From Caulobacter segnis ATCC 21756 (GTDB taxonomy: Bacteria; Pseudomonadota; Alphaproteobacteria; Caulobacterales; Caulobacteraceae): DNA of 64,000 bases. The DNA lies in the NCBI RefSeq assembly GCF_000092285.1, contig NC_014100.1, positions 3,844,001 through 3,908,000 on the forward strand. The letters run 5' to 3'. How positions within the stretch are numbered: position 1 is the stretch's first letter; each line of letters begins with the position of its first letter. Position numbers and translations under genes: made by a program. The notes under the pieces are model-generated. The model saw only the letters and a list, made by a program, of their open reading frames with translations, did no database searches and was not told the origin of the DNA. Of the stretch, positions 8,397-18,269 are shown piece by piece.

Positions 8397-9695
8397 ATGC
8401 CCCTTCGCCACGCCGTCTCCCTCGCCGCTCTCGCCCTGGCCCTGACGGCGGCGCCGGCGATCGCCGCGCCCAAAGCTGATCCAGCCAAGACCGTCGGCAA
8501 GCTGGTCGCCTCCCCGGCCTTCAAGACGGCCGTCGCCAAGCTCGACGCCGACTACGACCGCACGGTCGCCGACATCATCACCCTGACCGAGATTCCCGCC
8601 CCGCCCTTCAAGGAAGAGAAGCGGGCCAAGGCCTATCTCGAGATGCTCAAGGCCCACGGCCTGACGAACGTCGAGATGGACGCCGAGGGCAACGTCATGG
8701 GCGTGCGTCCTGGAACCGCGACCAAGGGCGCGGGCCCGTTCGTGGTCATCGCCGCCCACCTCGACACGGTCTTCCCCGAGGGCACGGACGTGAAGGTGCG
8801 TCGCGAGGGCGCCAAGCTGATGGCGCCGGGGATCGGCGACGACACGCGCGCCCTGGCGACCCTGCTGGCCTATGTACGGGCCATGGACGCGGCCGGGATC
8901 AAGACCAAGAAGGACATCTTGTTCGTCGGCAATGTCGGCGAGGAAGGCCCGGGCGATCTGCGCGGCGTCCGCCACCTGTTCAACAAGGGCCCGTACAAGG
9001 GCCGGATCAGCGCCTTCTTCTCGATGGACGGCGCCAATCCGGAGCACATCGTCGACCAGGGGACGGGCTCGAAGCGTTATCGCGTGACCTTCTCCGGCCC
9101 GGGCGGCCACAGCTATGGCGCGTTCGGCATCGTCAACCCGATGGCCGCGATGGCCAAGGCGGTGACCGACCTCTACGCGGTCGAGCCGCCGAAAAAGCCC
9201 AAGACCACCTATTCGGCCAGCGTCACCGGCGGCGGCACCTCGGTGAACTCGATCCCGCACGACGTCTTCATGGAGTTCGACATGCGCTCGGAGAGCGCGG
9301 CCGAGCTCGCCAAGCTGGATCAGACCCTGATCGGTATTCTCGATAAGGCGGTGGCCAGCGAAAACGCCGCCCGATCGACGCGCGCCGGCGTCGTGACCTA
9401 CCAGGCCAAGGTGATCGGCGAGCGTCCGGCGGGCGCCACGCCCGAGACGGCCGAGATCTCGGTGCTGACCCAGGCGGCGGTCACAGCCCTCGGCTACAAG
9501 CCTTCGCGCGAGGCCAGCTCCACCGACGCCAATATCCCGATGAGCCTGGGGATCCCGGCGCTGACCATCGGGGCGGGCTTCCTCGGCGGCCGCGCCCACG
9601 CCCTCGACGAGTGGATCGACATCGAGAAGGCGCCGACGGTGAAGGGCATGAGCGTGGGCCTGGCGGCCCTGCTGGCGGTCGCGGGCGCCGACTGA
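8397..9695 (+). CDS. Secreted M20-family metallopeptidase
   Basis: Starting at ATG 8397 (AAGGATT upstream), the 432-residue protein has a signal peptide (LAALALALTAAPAIAAP) and an M20 peptidase fold. The metal-binding and catalytic signatures are HLDTVFPEG, GIGDDTRALA, the Glu-Glu pair in VGEEGPGDL, and a late His in GRAHALDEW. The dimerisation-domain signature GPGGHSYGAFG is present. M20 enzymes hydrolyse di- or tripeptides or acylated amino acids with a two-zinc centre, and the signal peptide places this one in the periplasm. The substrate is unknown. It lies 69 bp after the phospholipase gene on the same strand and could be co-transcribed. Confidence 0.85.
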   Translation: MPLRHAVSLAALALALTAAPAIAAPKADPAKTVGKLVASPAFKTAVAKLDADYDRTVADIITLTEIPAPPFKEEKRAKAYLEMLKAHGLTNVEMDAEGNVMGVRPGTATKGAGPFVVIAAHLDTVFPEGTDVKVRREGAKLMAPGIGDDTRALATLLAYVRAMDAAGIKTKKDILFVGNVGEEGPGDLRGVRHLFNKGPYKGRISAFFSMDGANPEHIVDQGTGSKRYRVTFSGPGGHSYGAFGIVNPMAAMAKAVTDLYAVEPPKKPKTTYSASVTGGGTSVNSIPHDVFMEFDMRSESAAELAKLDQTLIGILDKAVASENAARSTRAGVVTYQAKVIGERPAGATPETAEISVLTQAAVTALGYKPSREASSTDANIPMSLGIPALTIGAGFLGGRAHALDEWIDIEKAPTVKGMSVGLAALLAVAGAD

Positions 9696-9812
9696 GCTCG
9701 AGCCGCCGCGCCCCTCGATGGCCGCGCGCCATAGCCTCGCAATCTCCGGAGCCGGTCGAGGCTAAGAGCGCGAGCGCTCTGTGGCGGCTCACGATGTTGG
9801 TCGGCGTCGACT

Positions 9813-11003
9813 TCAGCGTTGGAACATCATCACGCCGAGACGCCACATGCGCAGGAAATGCCCGCGGAAGAACGCCAACCGGGCCTCGCGATCAAACGCC
9901 GCGAAAAGCGGGTCGGCCTCCATGGAGGCGATCGTTCGTGCGCCGTCACACCACTCGAACGTGGCCGCTTCCGCGGGGCTGACCGGAAAGCGGCCGGGGC
10001 CGCTGATCACGTGCATGGCTCCCTCCTGAACCTCAAGCCGAGCGTTTGGGAAGCGACATGGCCTGTAGGTGAGGAAATCATCGCTTTCTAGGTCCAAGCG
10101 ATGGACCTGGTCTGCGTGGCGTAGAATGAACGAGTGGCGGAGAAGAGATCCTTGCAGAGCCTCAACCGACGCCCAGCGATCACGATCCGATAGGGGCGCC
10201 AATCTTTCAGCGACCTCGGGCGGCAAAAAAGCCTGTGGCTCATAGCGCGCGTTCTGCATCCAGGACTGGAAGCCCAGACCGACGCCCTCAACCCAGTCCA
10301 ACAGCTGCGGCACGGTGTAGGCCCGATCCTGTGGATGAAGAAAGCTGTCCACGAAGCCGGCGTCGTAGCTAAGGTCCTGCACGGTATGGCGGTAGCGTTG
10401 CACCGGATGGTCTATCGGCAGGAGGTCCAGCACGCGACGGGCGAAGGCCACATCCTCCGGCGTGTGCGACAAGCCCATGCGCCGAAAGGCGTCTTGCAAC
10501 AGATAGACGCCTGCGCGCCCGACCGCCGCATAGACCATGATGTACATGGCCCCATCCGGGGCCAGCACCGACTTGAGGGCCGCTAACCCCTCAGCCGGAT
10601 CCGCCATATGGTGAAGCACGCCGGTCGAGACGATCAGATCGAACTTTTCGCCGATCTCGCCCACTTCGCGGAGATCGCCCTGGTAGAGCTCCAGGTTGGT
10701 CAGTTCGAACTTCTCGCGCAGGAAACGTTCGTGCCCCAAGCTGGCGTCCGAAAGATCTATGCCGACCACACGAGACGCCGGATTATTGTAAGCGATAACG
10801 GCCGCCTGCACGGTCCCGCAGCCGGCGATCAGGATGCGGGGCGGCGCCTTGCGCGCTCCCTCCGGCCAGAACATCCGCTCGAACAGAGATGGATCGCCAT
10901 ACTCAGCGTGGCCCGACCGCACGCGGACGTCGAGATCGACGAAAGCTTCGGGATAGCTGTAGGCCGAGTACTGGGCGGCGACTCGCGTCGTGACGTTGTC
11001 CAT
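9813..11003 (-). CDS. Class I SAM-dependent methyltransferase with C-terminal extension
   Basis: The 396-residue product has a SAM-binding core: motif I ILIAGCGTVQAAVIAY, an acidic end of strand 2 (GIDLSDASL) and motif DLIVSTGVLHHMADP. A long C-terminal region follows (from about residue 200) that I cannot assign. Similar proteins are annotated as class I methyltransferases of unknown substrate. It lies 26 bp after the M23 peptidase gene on the same strand, so the two may share a transcript. Its DNA is visibly less GC-rich than its neighbours (for example around 10060-10260), which could mean more recent acquisition. It is cytosolic. Confidence 0.75.
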   Translation of the reverse strand: MDNVTTRVAAQYSAYSYPEAFVDLDVRVRSGHAEYGDPSLFERMFWPEGARKAPPRILIAGCGTVQAAVIAYNNPASRVVGIDLSDASLGHERFLREKFELTNLELYQGDLREVGEIGEKFDLIVSTGVLHHMADPAEGLAALKSVLAPDGAMYIMVYAAVGRAGVYLLQDAFRRMGLSHTPEDVAFARRVLDLLPIDHPVQRYRHTVQDLSYDAGFVDSFLHPQDRAYTVPQLLDWVEGVGLGFQSWMQNARYEPQAFLPPEVAERLAPLSDRDRWASVEALQGSLLRHSFILRHADQVHRLDLESDDFLTYRPCRFPNARLEVQEGAMHVISGPGRFPVSPAEAATFEWCDGARTIASMEADPLFAAFDREARLAFFRGHFLRMWRLGVMMFQR

Positions 11004-11029
11004 TCCGCCGTACTAACCGAAAGATATAC

Positions 11030-12490
11030 TTAGCGCAGCTTGGGCTCTCGCAAATCCGTCATCGCCAGCTTCGGTGTGTCCATGACCGCTCCACCATCCG
11101 CCAGCATGCGGTCGATGTGGGCCTTCTGCGACCGGAAGGCGGCCAGCTCCGAGCCGGCCAGCACCGTGCCTTGGGGGACCTTTGCGCCGATCGGATTGAC
11201 CCGCTGGCCGCGCTGCCAGATTTCGTAGTGGAGGTGCGGGCCCGACGCCAGGCCGGTCGAACCGACATAGGCCACCACCTGGCCCTGGCGGACCTTCACG
11301 CCCGGACGGATGCCGGGGGCGTAGCGCGAGACGTGGCCGTAGCCGGTGTCCCAATTGCCCGAGTGGCGGATGCGCAACCAGTTGCCGTAGCCGCCCCAGC
11401 GGCGGGCCTCCAGCACCACGCCGTCGCCGGCGGCCAGGATCGGCGTGCCCGTCCCCGCCCCGAAGTCGACGCCCTGGTGGGCGCGGGTGTAGCCCAGCAC
11501 CGGGTGGCGACGCATGCCGAACACCGAGGTGATCCGCGCGCCGTCGACGGGCGTGCGCAGCAGGAAACCTTTGATGTTCTTGCCCATCTCGTCGAAGAAC
11601 TGGGTCTTGCCGTCCCCCCCACCGCTATTTGGGTCTCGACGATCGAAAGCGTAGAACTTCTGACCCTTGACCTCGGCGTATTCCAGGTCGCCGGCCTCGA
11701 TGGTGCGGCCGCTCTCGGTGACCTTGCGCTCGAACACCAGGCAGAAGCGATCGCCTTCCTGGATGTCGCGCGAGAAGTCGATCTTGTGCGAGAACAACTT
11801 GGCCGCCTGGCTGATCACCTGCGGGGTGCCGCCGACGCTGGCCACGCTCTCATAGAACGAGCCGTTCATCTCGCCGCACGCGACCTTCTTCTCGTCGCGG
11901 ACCTTCTCCTCCAGCTCGCGCAGGCGCAGGGCGCCGTCGAAGGTGCGCGAGACGGTCAGGGTCGAGGACGGGCTGGCGCGCATCGACAGGCCGATCAGCC
12001 GCGCCGGACCGCGCTGGTCCCGACGCTGGGCGATGGCGGTCTCGAAGGCCATGCCGGCCTTGATGTTGACGGTGTCGATCGCGCCTTGCAGCACCGAGAC
12101 GACCTGGCGGGCCTCTTCCGGCGTCACGCCCGCGCGCTGGACGGCGCCGAGCAGGGTCTCACCGGGCCGCACCTTGACCTCGACGTTCTCGGGACGCTCG
12201 AAGCCGGGCTGGGCCTCTGCGCCGGCGAAGGCGACATGCTGCAGGGCGGCCAGGGCGGCGGGATCCAGCGGCGCCTTGTCGGCGGGCGACTTCACGTCGT
12301 CGGCGGTCAGTTTCAGGCCCAGGCCCAACGCGGCCAGGCCGGCGACAGCGGTAAAGAGCCTCGGCGCCCAGCGCGTGGCGCTGCGTCGCGGATCGAATTC
12401 CTGCATCGTGCCCCCGTCGATGTCGACGCCGCGCAAATCGTAGTCACACGGCTGGGAAGCCCCCCAGTCGTTGTTTTCGCGCCGGACCAT
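11030..12490 (-). CDS. M23 family cell-wall metallopeptidase, membrane-anchored
   Basis: The product of about 486 residues has a single N-terminal hydrophobic anchor (LFTAVAGLAALGLGLKL), a long periplasmic region including a LysM/OapA-like segment (VRPGETLLGAVQRAGVTPEEA) and a C-terminal LytM/M23 domain. The zinc ligands are present: HQGVDFGA, then HLHYEIWQRGQRVNP. It is therefore predicted to be an active peptidoglycan endopeptidase, with a DipM/NlpD-like or elongation-type role. The start is uncertain: ATG 12490 (MVRREN) or ATG 12406 (MQEFDP, with GGGGG upstream). The gene follows the ctrA terminator, so it needs its own promoter in the roughly 90-bp gap. Confidence 0.83.
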   Translation of the reverse strand: MVRRENNDWGASQPCDYDLRGVDIDGGTMQEFDPRRSATRWAPRLFTAVAGLAALGLGLKLTADDVKSPADKAPLDPAALAALQHVAFAGAEAQPGFERPENVEVKVRPGETLLGAVQRAGVTPEEARQVVSVLQGAIDTVNIKAGMAFETAIAQRRDQRGPARLIGLSMRASPSSTLTVSRTFDGALRLRELEEKVRDEKKVACGEMNGSFYESVASVGGTPQVISQAAKLFSHKIDFSRDIQEGDRFCLVFERKVTESGRTIEAGDLEYAEVKGQKFYAFDRRDPNSGGGDGKTQFFDEMGKNIKGFLLRTPVDGARITSVFGMRRHPVLGYTRAHQGVDFGAGTGTPILAAGDGVVLEARRWGGYGNWLRIRHSGNWDTGYGHVSRYAPGIRPGVKVRQGQVVAYVGSTGLASGPHLHYEIWQRGQRVNPIGAKVPQGTVLAGSELAAFRSQKAHIDRMLADGGAVMDTPKLAMTDLREPKLR

Positions 12491-12580
12491 GGTCGCCCCC
12501 GCAGCCAGCGGCAACGACTATTCGGCGCTTCGGTCGATTTGTCACGGGGTGGATCGCCACGCAAGCTAAGCCATTGACCC

Positions 12581-12613
12581 AAAAAGAAAACGCCCGCCGT
12601 TTCCGGCGGGCGT
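12581..12613 (-). terminator. Strong rho-independent terminator of ctrA
   Basis: A perfect 10-bp stem (ACGCCCGCCG at 12590-12599 with CGGCGGGCGT at 12604-12613) has a TTTC loop. Read on the minus strand it is followed by a T-rich tail (TTTTCTTTTT). It ends the ctrA transcript about 40 bp past its stop codon. Confidence 0.88.
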
Positions 12614-12653
12614 CTTGGGTACGCTTACTGTTACGCTACTAAAGAGTTTCGCC

Positions 12654-13349
<696 letters not shown>

Positions 13350-13432
13350 GAGCCCCTCCACGCCATTCAGGCGTAATTCGACGTCTTGGCGGAATACCGC
13401 CGGTTAAACTCTTCGACCATCCTGCCGGAGAG

Positions 13433-13451
13433 TTAATTTAAGACTGGTTAA
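13433..13451 (-). promoter_or_regulatory. CtrA box in the ctrA promoter (P2-like)
   Basis: On the minus strand the site reads TTAACCAGTCTTAAATTAA, with TTAA half-sites spaced 6 and 11 bases apart, about 85-100 bp upstream of the ctrA start. CtrA binds TTAA-N7-TTAA-like sites and activates its own strong P2 promoter in C. crescentus. The spacing here is not exactly N7, so the precise half-site pair is uncertain. Confidence 0.6.
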
Positions 13452-13475
13452 TGGTGAATGTTCGTGTTGGTCGAA

Positions 13476-13497
13476 TGGTTAATCTGATTTGCGAATC
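13476..13497 (-). promoter_or_regulatory. P1-like site: GANTC methylation site next to TTAACCAT
   Basis: GAATC at 13493-13497 is a CcrM GANTC site. Ten bases further toward ctrA on the minus strand is TTAACCAT, a CtrA half-site. In C. crescentus the ctrA P1 promoter is controlled by the methylation state of a GANTC site and repressed by CtrA; the arrangement seen here fits that model. Confidence 0.55.
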
Positions 13498-13769
13498 GGG
13501 TGCAAGCCGTCCGCTGACGCTTTGGCACATTGGTCGCAGGCGTCGCACCCAGCGTTTCCGGGCCTTCCAAAACACGCTCGCCCAGACCGAAACCCGATAG
13601 CCGACAAGCCTCATCGAGCGCCCGCAACTGTTAATCCAGGGTCGTATCACAGGGCGGTTCCGGTGCTATTGCGGCGTTCTGTCGCGAGATTTCCGGCCGT
13701 TGCTTGGCGGTCGGCGGCGCTCTTCTCATCGTCGCCGCTTCAAAGCCTGCGACGCCGGGACGCGGCGCT

Positions 13770-14552
13770 TCAGATCAAGTTTTCGTCGGCCAGCCAACCG
13801 GCGGCGCGAAGCTTGGCCACCGAGGCGCGACTGACCGGCGCGGTCTGGCCGTCGACAAGACGCAGACGCAGGTTTCGGCCGTCGCGCTCGACCCCCGCGA
13901 TGGCCCGCCGCGCCACCCACCACGACCGGTGGGTCTGCAACCCCTCGACGCCGGAAAGCCCGGCGGTGACCCGCGCCAGCGGCCCCATTTCGAGTCTGGA
14001 GCCGTGCTCGCTCCGCACCCGGACATAGTGGTCCTCCATCCTCAGATAGAGGACAGCGCCCGGATCGACGGTGAAGGCGGGCGCCGTCACCGGAACCAGC
14101 GCCTCGCGCGCGCGGGCGCGGACGAGCGGGCGGATGCGGATGAAGTAGTAGGCCAGGACGATCGGCGTCGTGATCGCCACGCATTGGCCGTACCACGCCA
14201 GCGGCGTGACCAGCCTGCCGATCTCCGGCCATAGGGCCACCGCGACGAGGCGCAGCGGCGCGCCTTGCAGCAGGGCGCCGATCAGCACGACGGGCGGCAA
14301 CACCGCCCAGAGCGGCCAGCCCCGTCGCCAAGCCAGGGCCAGACCCAACCGCGCCAGGCCGCTGATCACCGCCATGCCGGTGACGACGCTGCCGACCCAG
14401 TAGGCGATCCGCACCGGAACCCCGCCGTTGAAGAAGCTGCCGAAAGGCCCCATCAGCCCCAGCAGCACGCCGATCCCCACGGCGACGGCCAGGTCGACCG
14501 CCCATTCGCGAGCGGTCCCCATCAGCGGCGCTGTCGAGCGGTGGGCGGTCAT
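13770..14552 (-). CDS. Membrane-bound LytTR-domain transcription regulator
   Basis: I start the gene at ATG 14552 (MTAHRSTAP, with GAAGGAC upstream), giving 260 residues. The N-terminal half holds about four hydrophobic helices (VAVGIGVLLGLMGPFGSFF, VVTGMAVISGLARLGLALA, VLPPVVLIGALLQ and VAITTPIVLAYYFI). The C-terminal 100 residues form a LytTR DNA-binding domain (VLYLRMEDHYVRVRSEHGS, LQTHRSWWVARRAIAG, RLVDGQTAPVSRASVAKLR). Such membrane-LytTR proteins are one-component regulators in which the membrane part may sense an envelope signal or bind an inhibitor. The target is unknown. It is divergent from the hydrolase gene at 14703, a possible target. Confidence 0.8.
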   Translation of the reverse strand: MTAHRSTAPLMGTAREWAVDLAVAVGIGVLLGLMGPFGSFFNGGVPVRIAYWVGSVVTGMAVISGLARLGLALAWRRGWPLWAVLPPVVLIGALLQGAPLRLVAVALWPEIGRLVTPLAWYGQCVAITTPIVLAYYFIRIRPLVRARAREALVPVTAPAFTVDPGAVLYLRMEDHYVRVRSEHGSRLEMGPLARVTAGLSGVEGLQTHRSWWVARRAIAGVERDGRNLRLRLVDGQTAPVSRASVAKLRAAGWLADENLI

Positions 14553-14702
14553 GTCCTTCGTATAGGACCAGGCCCGGCGGAGTCGCCAGCCCATGACCGC
14601 TCGCCCGCTCGCGAACCCGTTCGCCCATTCGCGCAGAACCCCTGGCGAGACACCCGCTCCGCCGGCGAAAGCGGCGACATCGTCATTCTCGAAGGTTCCC
14701 CC

Positions 14703-15704
14703 ATGTCCCTCCGCGCCCTCCTCGCCGCCGCCCTGCTGGCCGCGACCGCCACCCCCGCCCTGGCCGCCAACGCCGGCTTCATGGTGCTGCAACAGCCGCG
14801 CCCCGACGCGCCGCCGGTCGAGGTCGGGGTCTGGTATCCCACCGACGCCGCGCCCTCGCCGATGAAGCTGGGCCTCAACGCCCAGACCGTGGCGGCCGGC
14901 GCGCCGATCCTTGGCGAGCGCCTGCCGCTGATCGTCATGTCGCACGGCAACGGCGGCGCTTTCAGCGGCCACGCCGACACGGCCCAGGCCCTGGCGGAGG
15001 CCGGCTTCGTGGTCGCAGCCCTGACCCATCCCGGCGACAACTACCGCGACCAGAGCCGCGCCACCGCCATGACCGACCGACCGGCCGCTTTGTCGGCCCT
15101 GATCGGCTGGATGCTGGACAGCTCACCCCTGAAGGCGAAGATCGACCCCGATCGCGTCGGCGCCTTCGGTTTCTCGTCCGGCGGCTTCACGGTGCTGGCG
15201 GCGGCGGGCGGAGAGCCGGACCTGTCGCGGATGGTCGGCCACTGCCTGAAGTCTCCCAGCAACTTCGACTGCAAGCTGACCGCCAGCCGCCCGGCGCCGG
15301 CCAGCGCCTTGACCGCCCGCTGGGTTCACGACCCGCGCATCAAGGCCGTGGTCGCCGCCGCCCCGGCCCTGGGCTTCACTTTCCGCAAGGACGGCCTGAA
15401 GGGGATCACCGCGCCCGTGCAGCTGTGGAAGGCCGCCGACGACGAGATCCTGCCCGGCGACGACTACGCCGAGGCCGTGCACCGGAACCTCAAACGTCCA
15501 CACGATTATCGCGTGGTCGCCCATGCGGGGCACTTCGACTTTCTGGCGCCCTGCGCCGCCACGCCGCCGGCCGACCTGGCCTATTTGTGCGCCAGCGCGC
15601 CCGGCTTCGACCGCCAGGCTTTCCACCGCGACTTCAACGCCGCCGTGGCGCGCTTCTTCATCGACCAATTGGTCGCACCCAAAGACGTCGCACCCCGACG
15701 CTGA
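14703..15704 (+). CDS. Secreted dienelactone-hydrolase-like alpha/beta hydrolase
   Basis: The product is 333 residues from ATG 14703 (GAAGG upstream). A signal peptide (LLAAALLAATATPALAA) precedes an alpha/beta hydrolase fold with an oxyanion/lid motif (LPLIVMSHGNGGAFSGH), a nucleophile elbow (VGAFGFSSGGFTVLAA) and a late catalytic His (VVAHAGHFDFL). Similar proteins are annotated as dienelactone hydrolase or platelet-activating-factor acetylhydrolase-like; the true substrate is probably an ester. It is predicted to be periplasmic. It is divergent from the LytTR regulator and ends about 90 bp before fliI. Confidence 0.75.
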   Translation: MSLRALLAAALLAATATPALAANAGFMVLQQPRPDAPPVEVGVWYPTDAAPSPMKLGLNAQTVAAGAPILGERLPLIVMSHGNGGAFSGHADTAQALAEAGFVVAALTHPGDNYRDQSRATAMTDRPAALSALIGWMLDSSPLKAKIDPDRVGAFGFSSGGFTVLAAAGGEPDLSRMVGHCLKSPSNFDCKLTASRPAPASALTARWVHDPRIKAVVAAAPALGFTFRKDGLKGITAPVQLWKAADDEILPGDDYAEAVHRNLKRPHDYRVVAHAGHFDFLAPCAATPPADLAYLCASAPGFDRQAFHRDFNAAVARFFIDQLVAPKDVAPRR

Positions 15705-15794
15705 TTTCACACCTGGTTAACCACGTTGCCCGACTGTGGCGACACGGAGGCAACGGTCAAGTTCGGCGCCGCCGTGGGGTTTTCGGGGTCCAGC

Positions 15795-17129
15795 TTGCGC
15801 AGTCTCATCGCCGCCGTCGAACGTCTCGACCCGCTGACCGTCTATGGTCGCGTGGCCGCCGTGAACGGCCTGCTGATCGAGGCGCGTGGCGGCCTGACCC
15901 GCCTGGCGGTCGGCGCCCGGGTCGAGATCGAGCGTCTGGGCCAGACCGCCCTGCCCGCCGAGGTGGTCGGCTTCCGCGAGACCCGCGCCCTGCTGATGCC
16001 CTTCGGCCCCGTCGAGGGCGTCGCGCCCGGCGCGGAGATCCGCATCGTCCCCGAAGGCGCCGTGGTCCGCCCGACCAAGGCGTGGCTGGGCCGGATCATC
16101 AACGCCTTCGGCGAGCCGATCGACGGCCTGGGTCCGCTGCCGCAGGGCGAGGTTCCCTATCCGCTGAAGACCGCCCCGCCGCCGGCCCACGCCCGCGGCC
16201 GGGTGGGCGAGCGCCTGGATCTGGGCGTGCGCTCGATGAACGTCTTCACCACCACATGCCGGGGCCAGCGCCTGGGCATTTTCGCCGGCTCGGGCGTCGG
16301 CAAGTCGGTGCTGCTGTCGATGCTGGCGAAAGAAGCCACCTGCGACGCCGTCGTCGTCGGCCTGATCGGCGAGCGGGGCCGCGAGGTCCGCGAGTTCGTC
16401 GAGGAGACCCTGGGCGAGGAAGGCCTGCGCCGCGCCGTCGTCGTGGTCGCCACCTCGGACGAGCCGGCCCTGACCCGCCGCCAGGCCGCCTACATGACCC
16501 TGGCGATCAGCGAATACATGCGCGACCAGGACCAGGAAGTCCTGTGCCTGATGGACTCGGTCACCCGCTTCGCCATGGCCCAGCGCGAGATCGGCCTGGC
16601 CGCCGGCGAGCCGCCGACCACCAAGGGCTACACGCCCACCGTCTTCACGGAGCTGCCCAAGCTGCTGGAGCGCGCCGGCCCGGGGCCCATCCGCGCCGAC
16701 GGCACCACCGCCGCGCCGATCACGGCGCTCTTCACCGTGCTGGTGGACGGCGATGACCACAACGAGCCGATCGCCGACGCCACGCGCGGTATCCTGGACG
16801 GCCACATCGTCATGGAGCGCGCCATCGCCGAGCGCGGCCGCTTCCCGGCCATCAACGTGCTGAAGTCGATCAGCCGGACCATGCCAGGCTGCCAGCTCCC
16901 GCACGAGCGCGACATCGTCAAGGGCGCGCGCCAGGTGATGGCCGCCTATTCGAACATGGAAGAGCTGATCCGCATCGGCGCCTATCGCGCCGGGGCCGAC
17001 CCGGTGGTCGACCGCGCGATCCGCCTGAACCCCGCCATCGAGGCTTTCCTTAGCCAGGATAAGGAAGAGGCAACCAGTCTCGACGACTCTTTCGGCTTGC
17101 TGGGCCAGATCCTGCAGAGTGAGTACTGA
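15795..17129 (+). CDS. fliI: Flagellar export ATPase FliI
   Basis: This is an F1-type ATPase of flagellar type III secretion with Walker A ([10 protein letters not shown], near residue 165), the [13 protein letters not shown] signature and the late [18 protein letters not shown] region. FliI energises unfolding and delivery of flagellar substrates at the cytoplasmic export gate. The open frame starts at TTG 15726, but a TTAACC half-site at 15717-15722 suggests the promoter lies there. I therefore prefer TTG 15795 ([11 protein letters not shown]), which gives 444 residues, the length I recall for C. crescentus FliI. The gene overlaps fliJ by one base and is probably CtrA-controlled as a class II flagellar gene. 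Confidence 0.93.
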   Translation: MRSLIAAVERLDPLTVYGRVAAVNGLLIEARGGLTRLAVGARVEIERLGQTALPAEVVGFRETRALLMPFGPVEGVAPGAEIRIVPEGAVVRPTKAWLGRIINAFGEPIDGLGPLPQGEVPYPLKTAPPPAHARGRVGERLDLGVRSMNVFTTTCRGQRLGIFAGSGVGKSVLLSMLAKEATCDAVVVGLIGERGREVREFVEETLGEEGLRRAVVVVATSDEPALTRRQAAYMTLAISEYMRDQDQEVLCLMDSVTRFAMAQREIGLAAGEPPTTKGYTPTVFTELPKLLERAGPGPIRADGTTAAPITALFTVLVDGDDHNEPIADATRGILDGHIVMERAIAERGRFPAINVLKSISRTMPGCQLPHERDIVKGARQVMAAYSNMEELIRIGAYRAGADPVVDRAIRLNPAIEAFLSQDKEEATSLDDSFGLLGQILQSEY

Positions 17130-17545
17130 TGACCAAGTGGGCCGCCTCGCTGATCCGCATCTCGACCCACGAAGTCGAGACCCTGCAGAAACGCCTCGCC
17201 GAGATCGTCGAGCGCCGCACGGCGGCCGAGATGCGCGTGGCCATGCTGGACGCCGAGGCCGAGGCCGAGGCCAAGCGCGCCGAGGGCGACGCCTCGGCCG
17301 GCTGGTACATGATCGGCTACCGGGAAGGCCATAAGCGCCGTCGCGCGGAAATGCTGCTCGAGATCGACCTGCACCTGGAAGAAGAAGCCGGAGCCCGCGA
17401 CGCCCTCTCCGAGGCCTTCGAGAACCTCAAGAAGTACGAGCACGTCGCCGAACAGGCCAAGGTTCTGGCCGCCAAGAAGCTGGGCGTCTTCGAGTCCGCC
17501 CAACTGGACGAGCTGGGCCTGCGCCGCAAGGCGGCGGGGTTCTGA
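17129..17545 (+). CDS. fliJ: Flagellar export chaperone FliJ
   Basis: The 138-residue, highly charged protein is predicted to form one long antiparallel coiled coil (LIRISTHEVETLQKRLAEI, then EIDLHLEEEAGARDALSEA), which is the FliJ architecture. FliJ binds FliI and FlhA and acts as the stalk-like subunit of the flagellar export apparatus in the cytosol. Its start codon overlaps the fliI stop (TGATG), indicating translational coupling. The identification rests mainly on position after fliI, length and coiled-coil character, because FliJ sequences are poorly conserved. Confidence 0.88.
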   Translation: MTKWAASLIRISTHEVETLQKRLAEIVERRTAAEMRVAMLDAEAEAEAKRAEGDASAGWYMIGYREGHKRRRAEMLLEIDLHLEEEAGARDALSEAFENLKKYEHVAEQAKVLAAKKLGVFESAQLDELGLRRKAAGF

Positions 17546-17591
17546 CCTCGCCATACACGAAATCTCAAGCCGCCCGCCCGATAGCTGCGGC

Positions 17592-18269
17592 ATGAGCCTC
17601 ATTCACGCGCTTCAGGAAACAGGCCGCGCCAATTCGTTGGCGACGCGCTTCCGGCGCGCGCGGGCCGCCCATGTGGTGGCGCTGATCGAGAAGACCTTCG
17701 CCGAGCGCGGCCAGTGCCGCATCGCCGACCTGGGCGGCGAGCCGGCCTATTGGCGGCTGCTGTTCGACCGCGACTTCCTGGAGTCGCGCAAGGTCCACGT
17801 CAGCCTGTTCAATCCGCAGCCCTTCACCGTCGACGATCCGCTGTTCAGCGCCGTGGTCGGCGACGCCTGCGACCTGTCGGACCACGGCGACCAGAGCTTC
17901 GATCTCGTCCACTCCAACTCGGTGGTCGAGCATGTCGGCGACTGGCCGCGCATGGAAGCCTTCGCTGGCGAGTGCCGGCGCCTCGCGCCGCGCTACTACG
18001 TCCAGACGCCGTATTTCTGGTTTCCGATCGAGCCGCACTTCTCGTCGGCCTTCTTCCACTGGCGCTCGGAGCAGACGCGGGCCCGCATGCTGCTGAAGCG
18101 GGGTTATGGCTGGTGGCCCAAGGCCGCCGACATGGGCGAGGCCATGCGCGCCGTCCAGCACGCCCGCCTGCTGGACAAGGCCCAGTTCCAGTTCCTCTTC
18201 CCCGACGCGCGGCGCATCGACGAGAAGGTCCTGGTGGTGACGAAATCGCTGATCGCGATCCGGGATTAG
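17592..18269 (+). CDS. SAM-dependent methyltransferase
   Basis: The 225-residue protein has a Rossmann-like methyltransferase core: a degenerate motif I (CRIADLGGEPAYWRLL), an acidic post-I region (VVGDACDLSDHGDQSFDLVHSNSVVEHV) and a downstream strand (APRYYVQTPYFWFP). The substrate is unknown; similar genes are annotated as class I methyltransferases. It follows fliJ after 46 bp on the same strand and may be read from the same transcript, but it is not a known flagellar gene. Its stop codon overlaps that of the convergent gene at 18266. Confidence 0.7.
   Translation: MSLIHALQETGRANSLATRFRRARAAHVVALIEKTFAERGQCRIADLGGEPAYWRLLFDRDFLESRKVHVSLFNPQPFTVDDPLFSAVVGDACDLSDHGDQSFDLVHSNSVVEHVGDWPRMEAFAGECRRLAPRYYVQTPYFWFPIEPHFSSAFFHWRSEQTRARMLLKRGYGWWPKAADMGEAMRAVQHARLLDKAQFQFLFPDARRIDEKVLVVTKSLIAIRD

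Larger units (their letters stand above)
13350..13769. other. 420-bp non-coding region upstream of ctrA
   Basis: Apart from the CtrA half-sites and the GANTC site listed separately, I see no gene, RNA or strong hairpin. The first 150 bp next to ctrA are AT-rich for this genome. The remainder (13500-13769) is GC-rich spacer running into the end of the LytTR gene. Open frames crossing it lack codon-usage support. Confidence 0.6.

Noticed and set aside
13489..14028. Plus-strand open frame of 179 codons overlapping the LytTR gene and the ctrA upstream region
   Set aside because: It is the GC-rich shadow of the LytTR gene. It has no ribosome-binding site and an unconvincing composition, and the real gene on the other strand has recognisable domains.
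15726..15794. Upstream TTG 15726 as the fliI start
   Set aside because: It lies within a few bases of a TTAACC promoter element and adds residues not expected for FliI; TTG 15795 gives the usual length.
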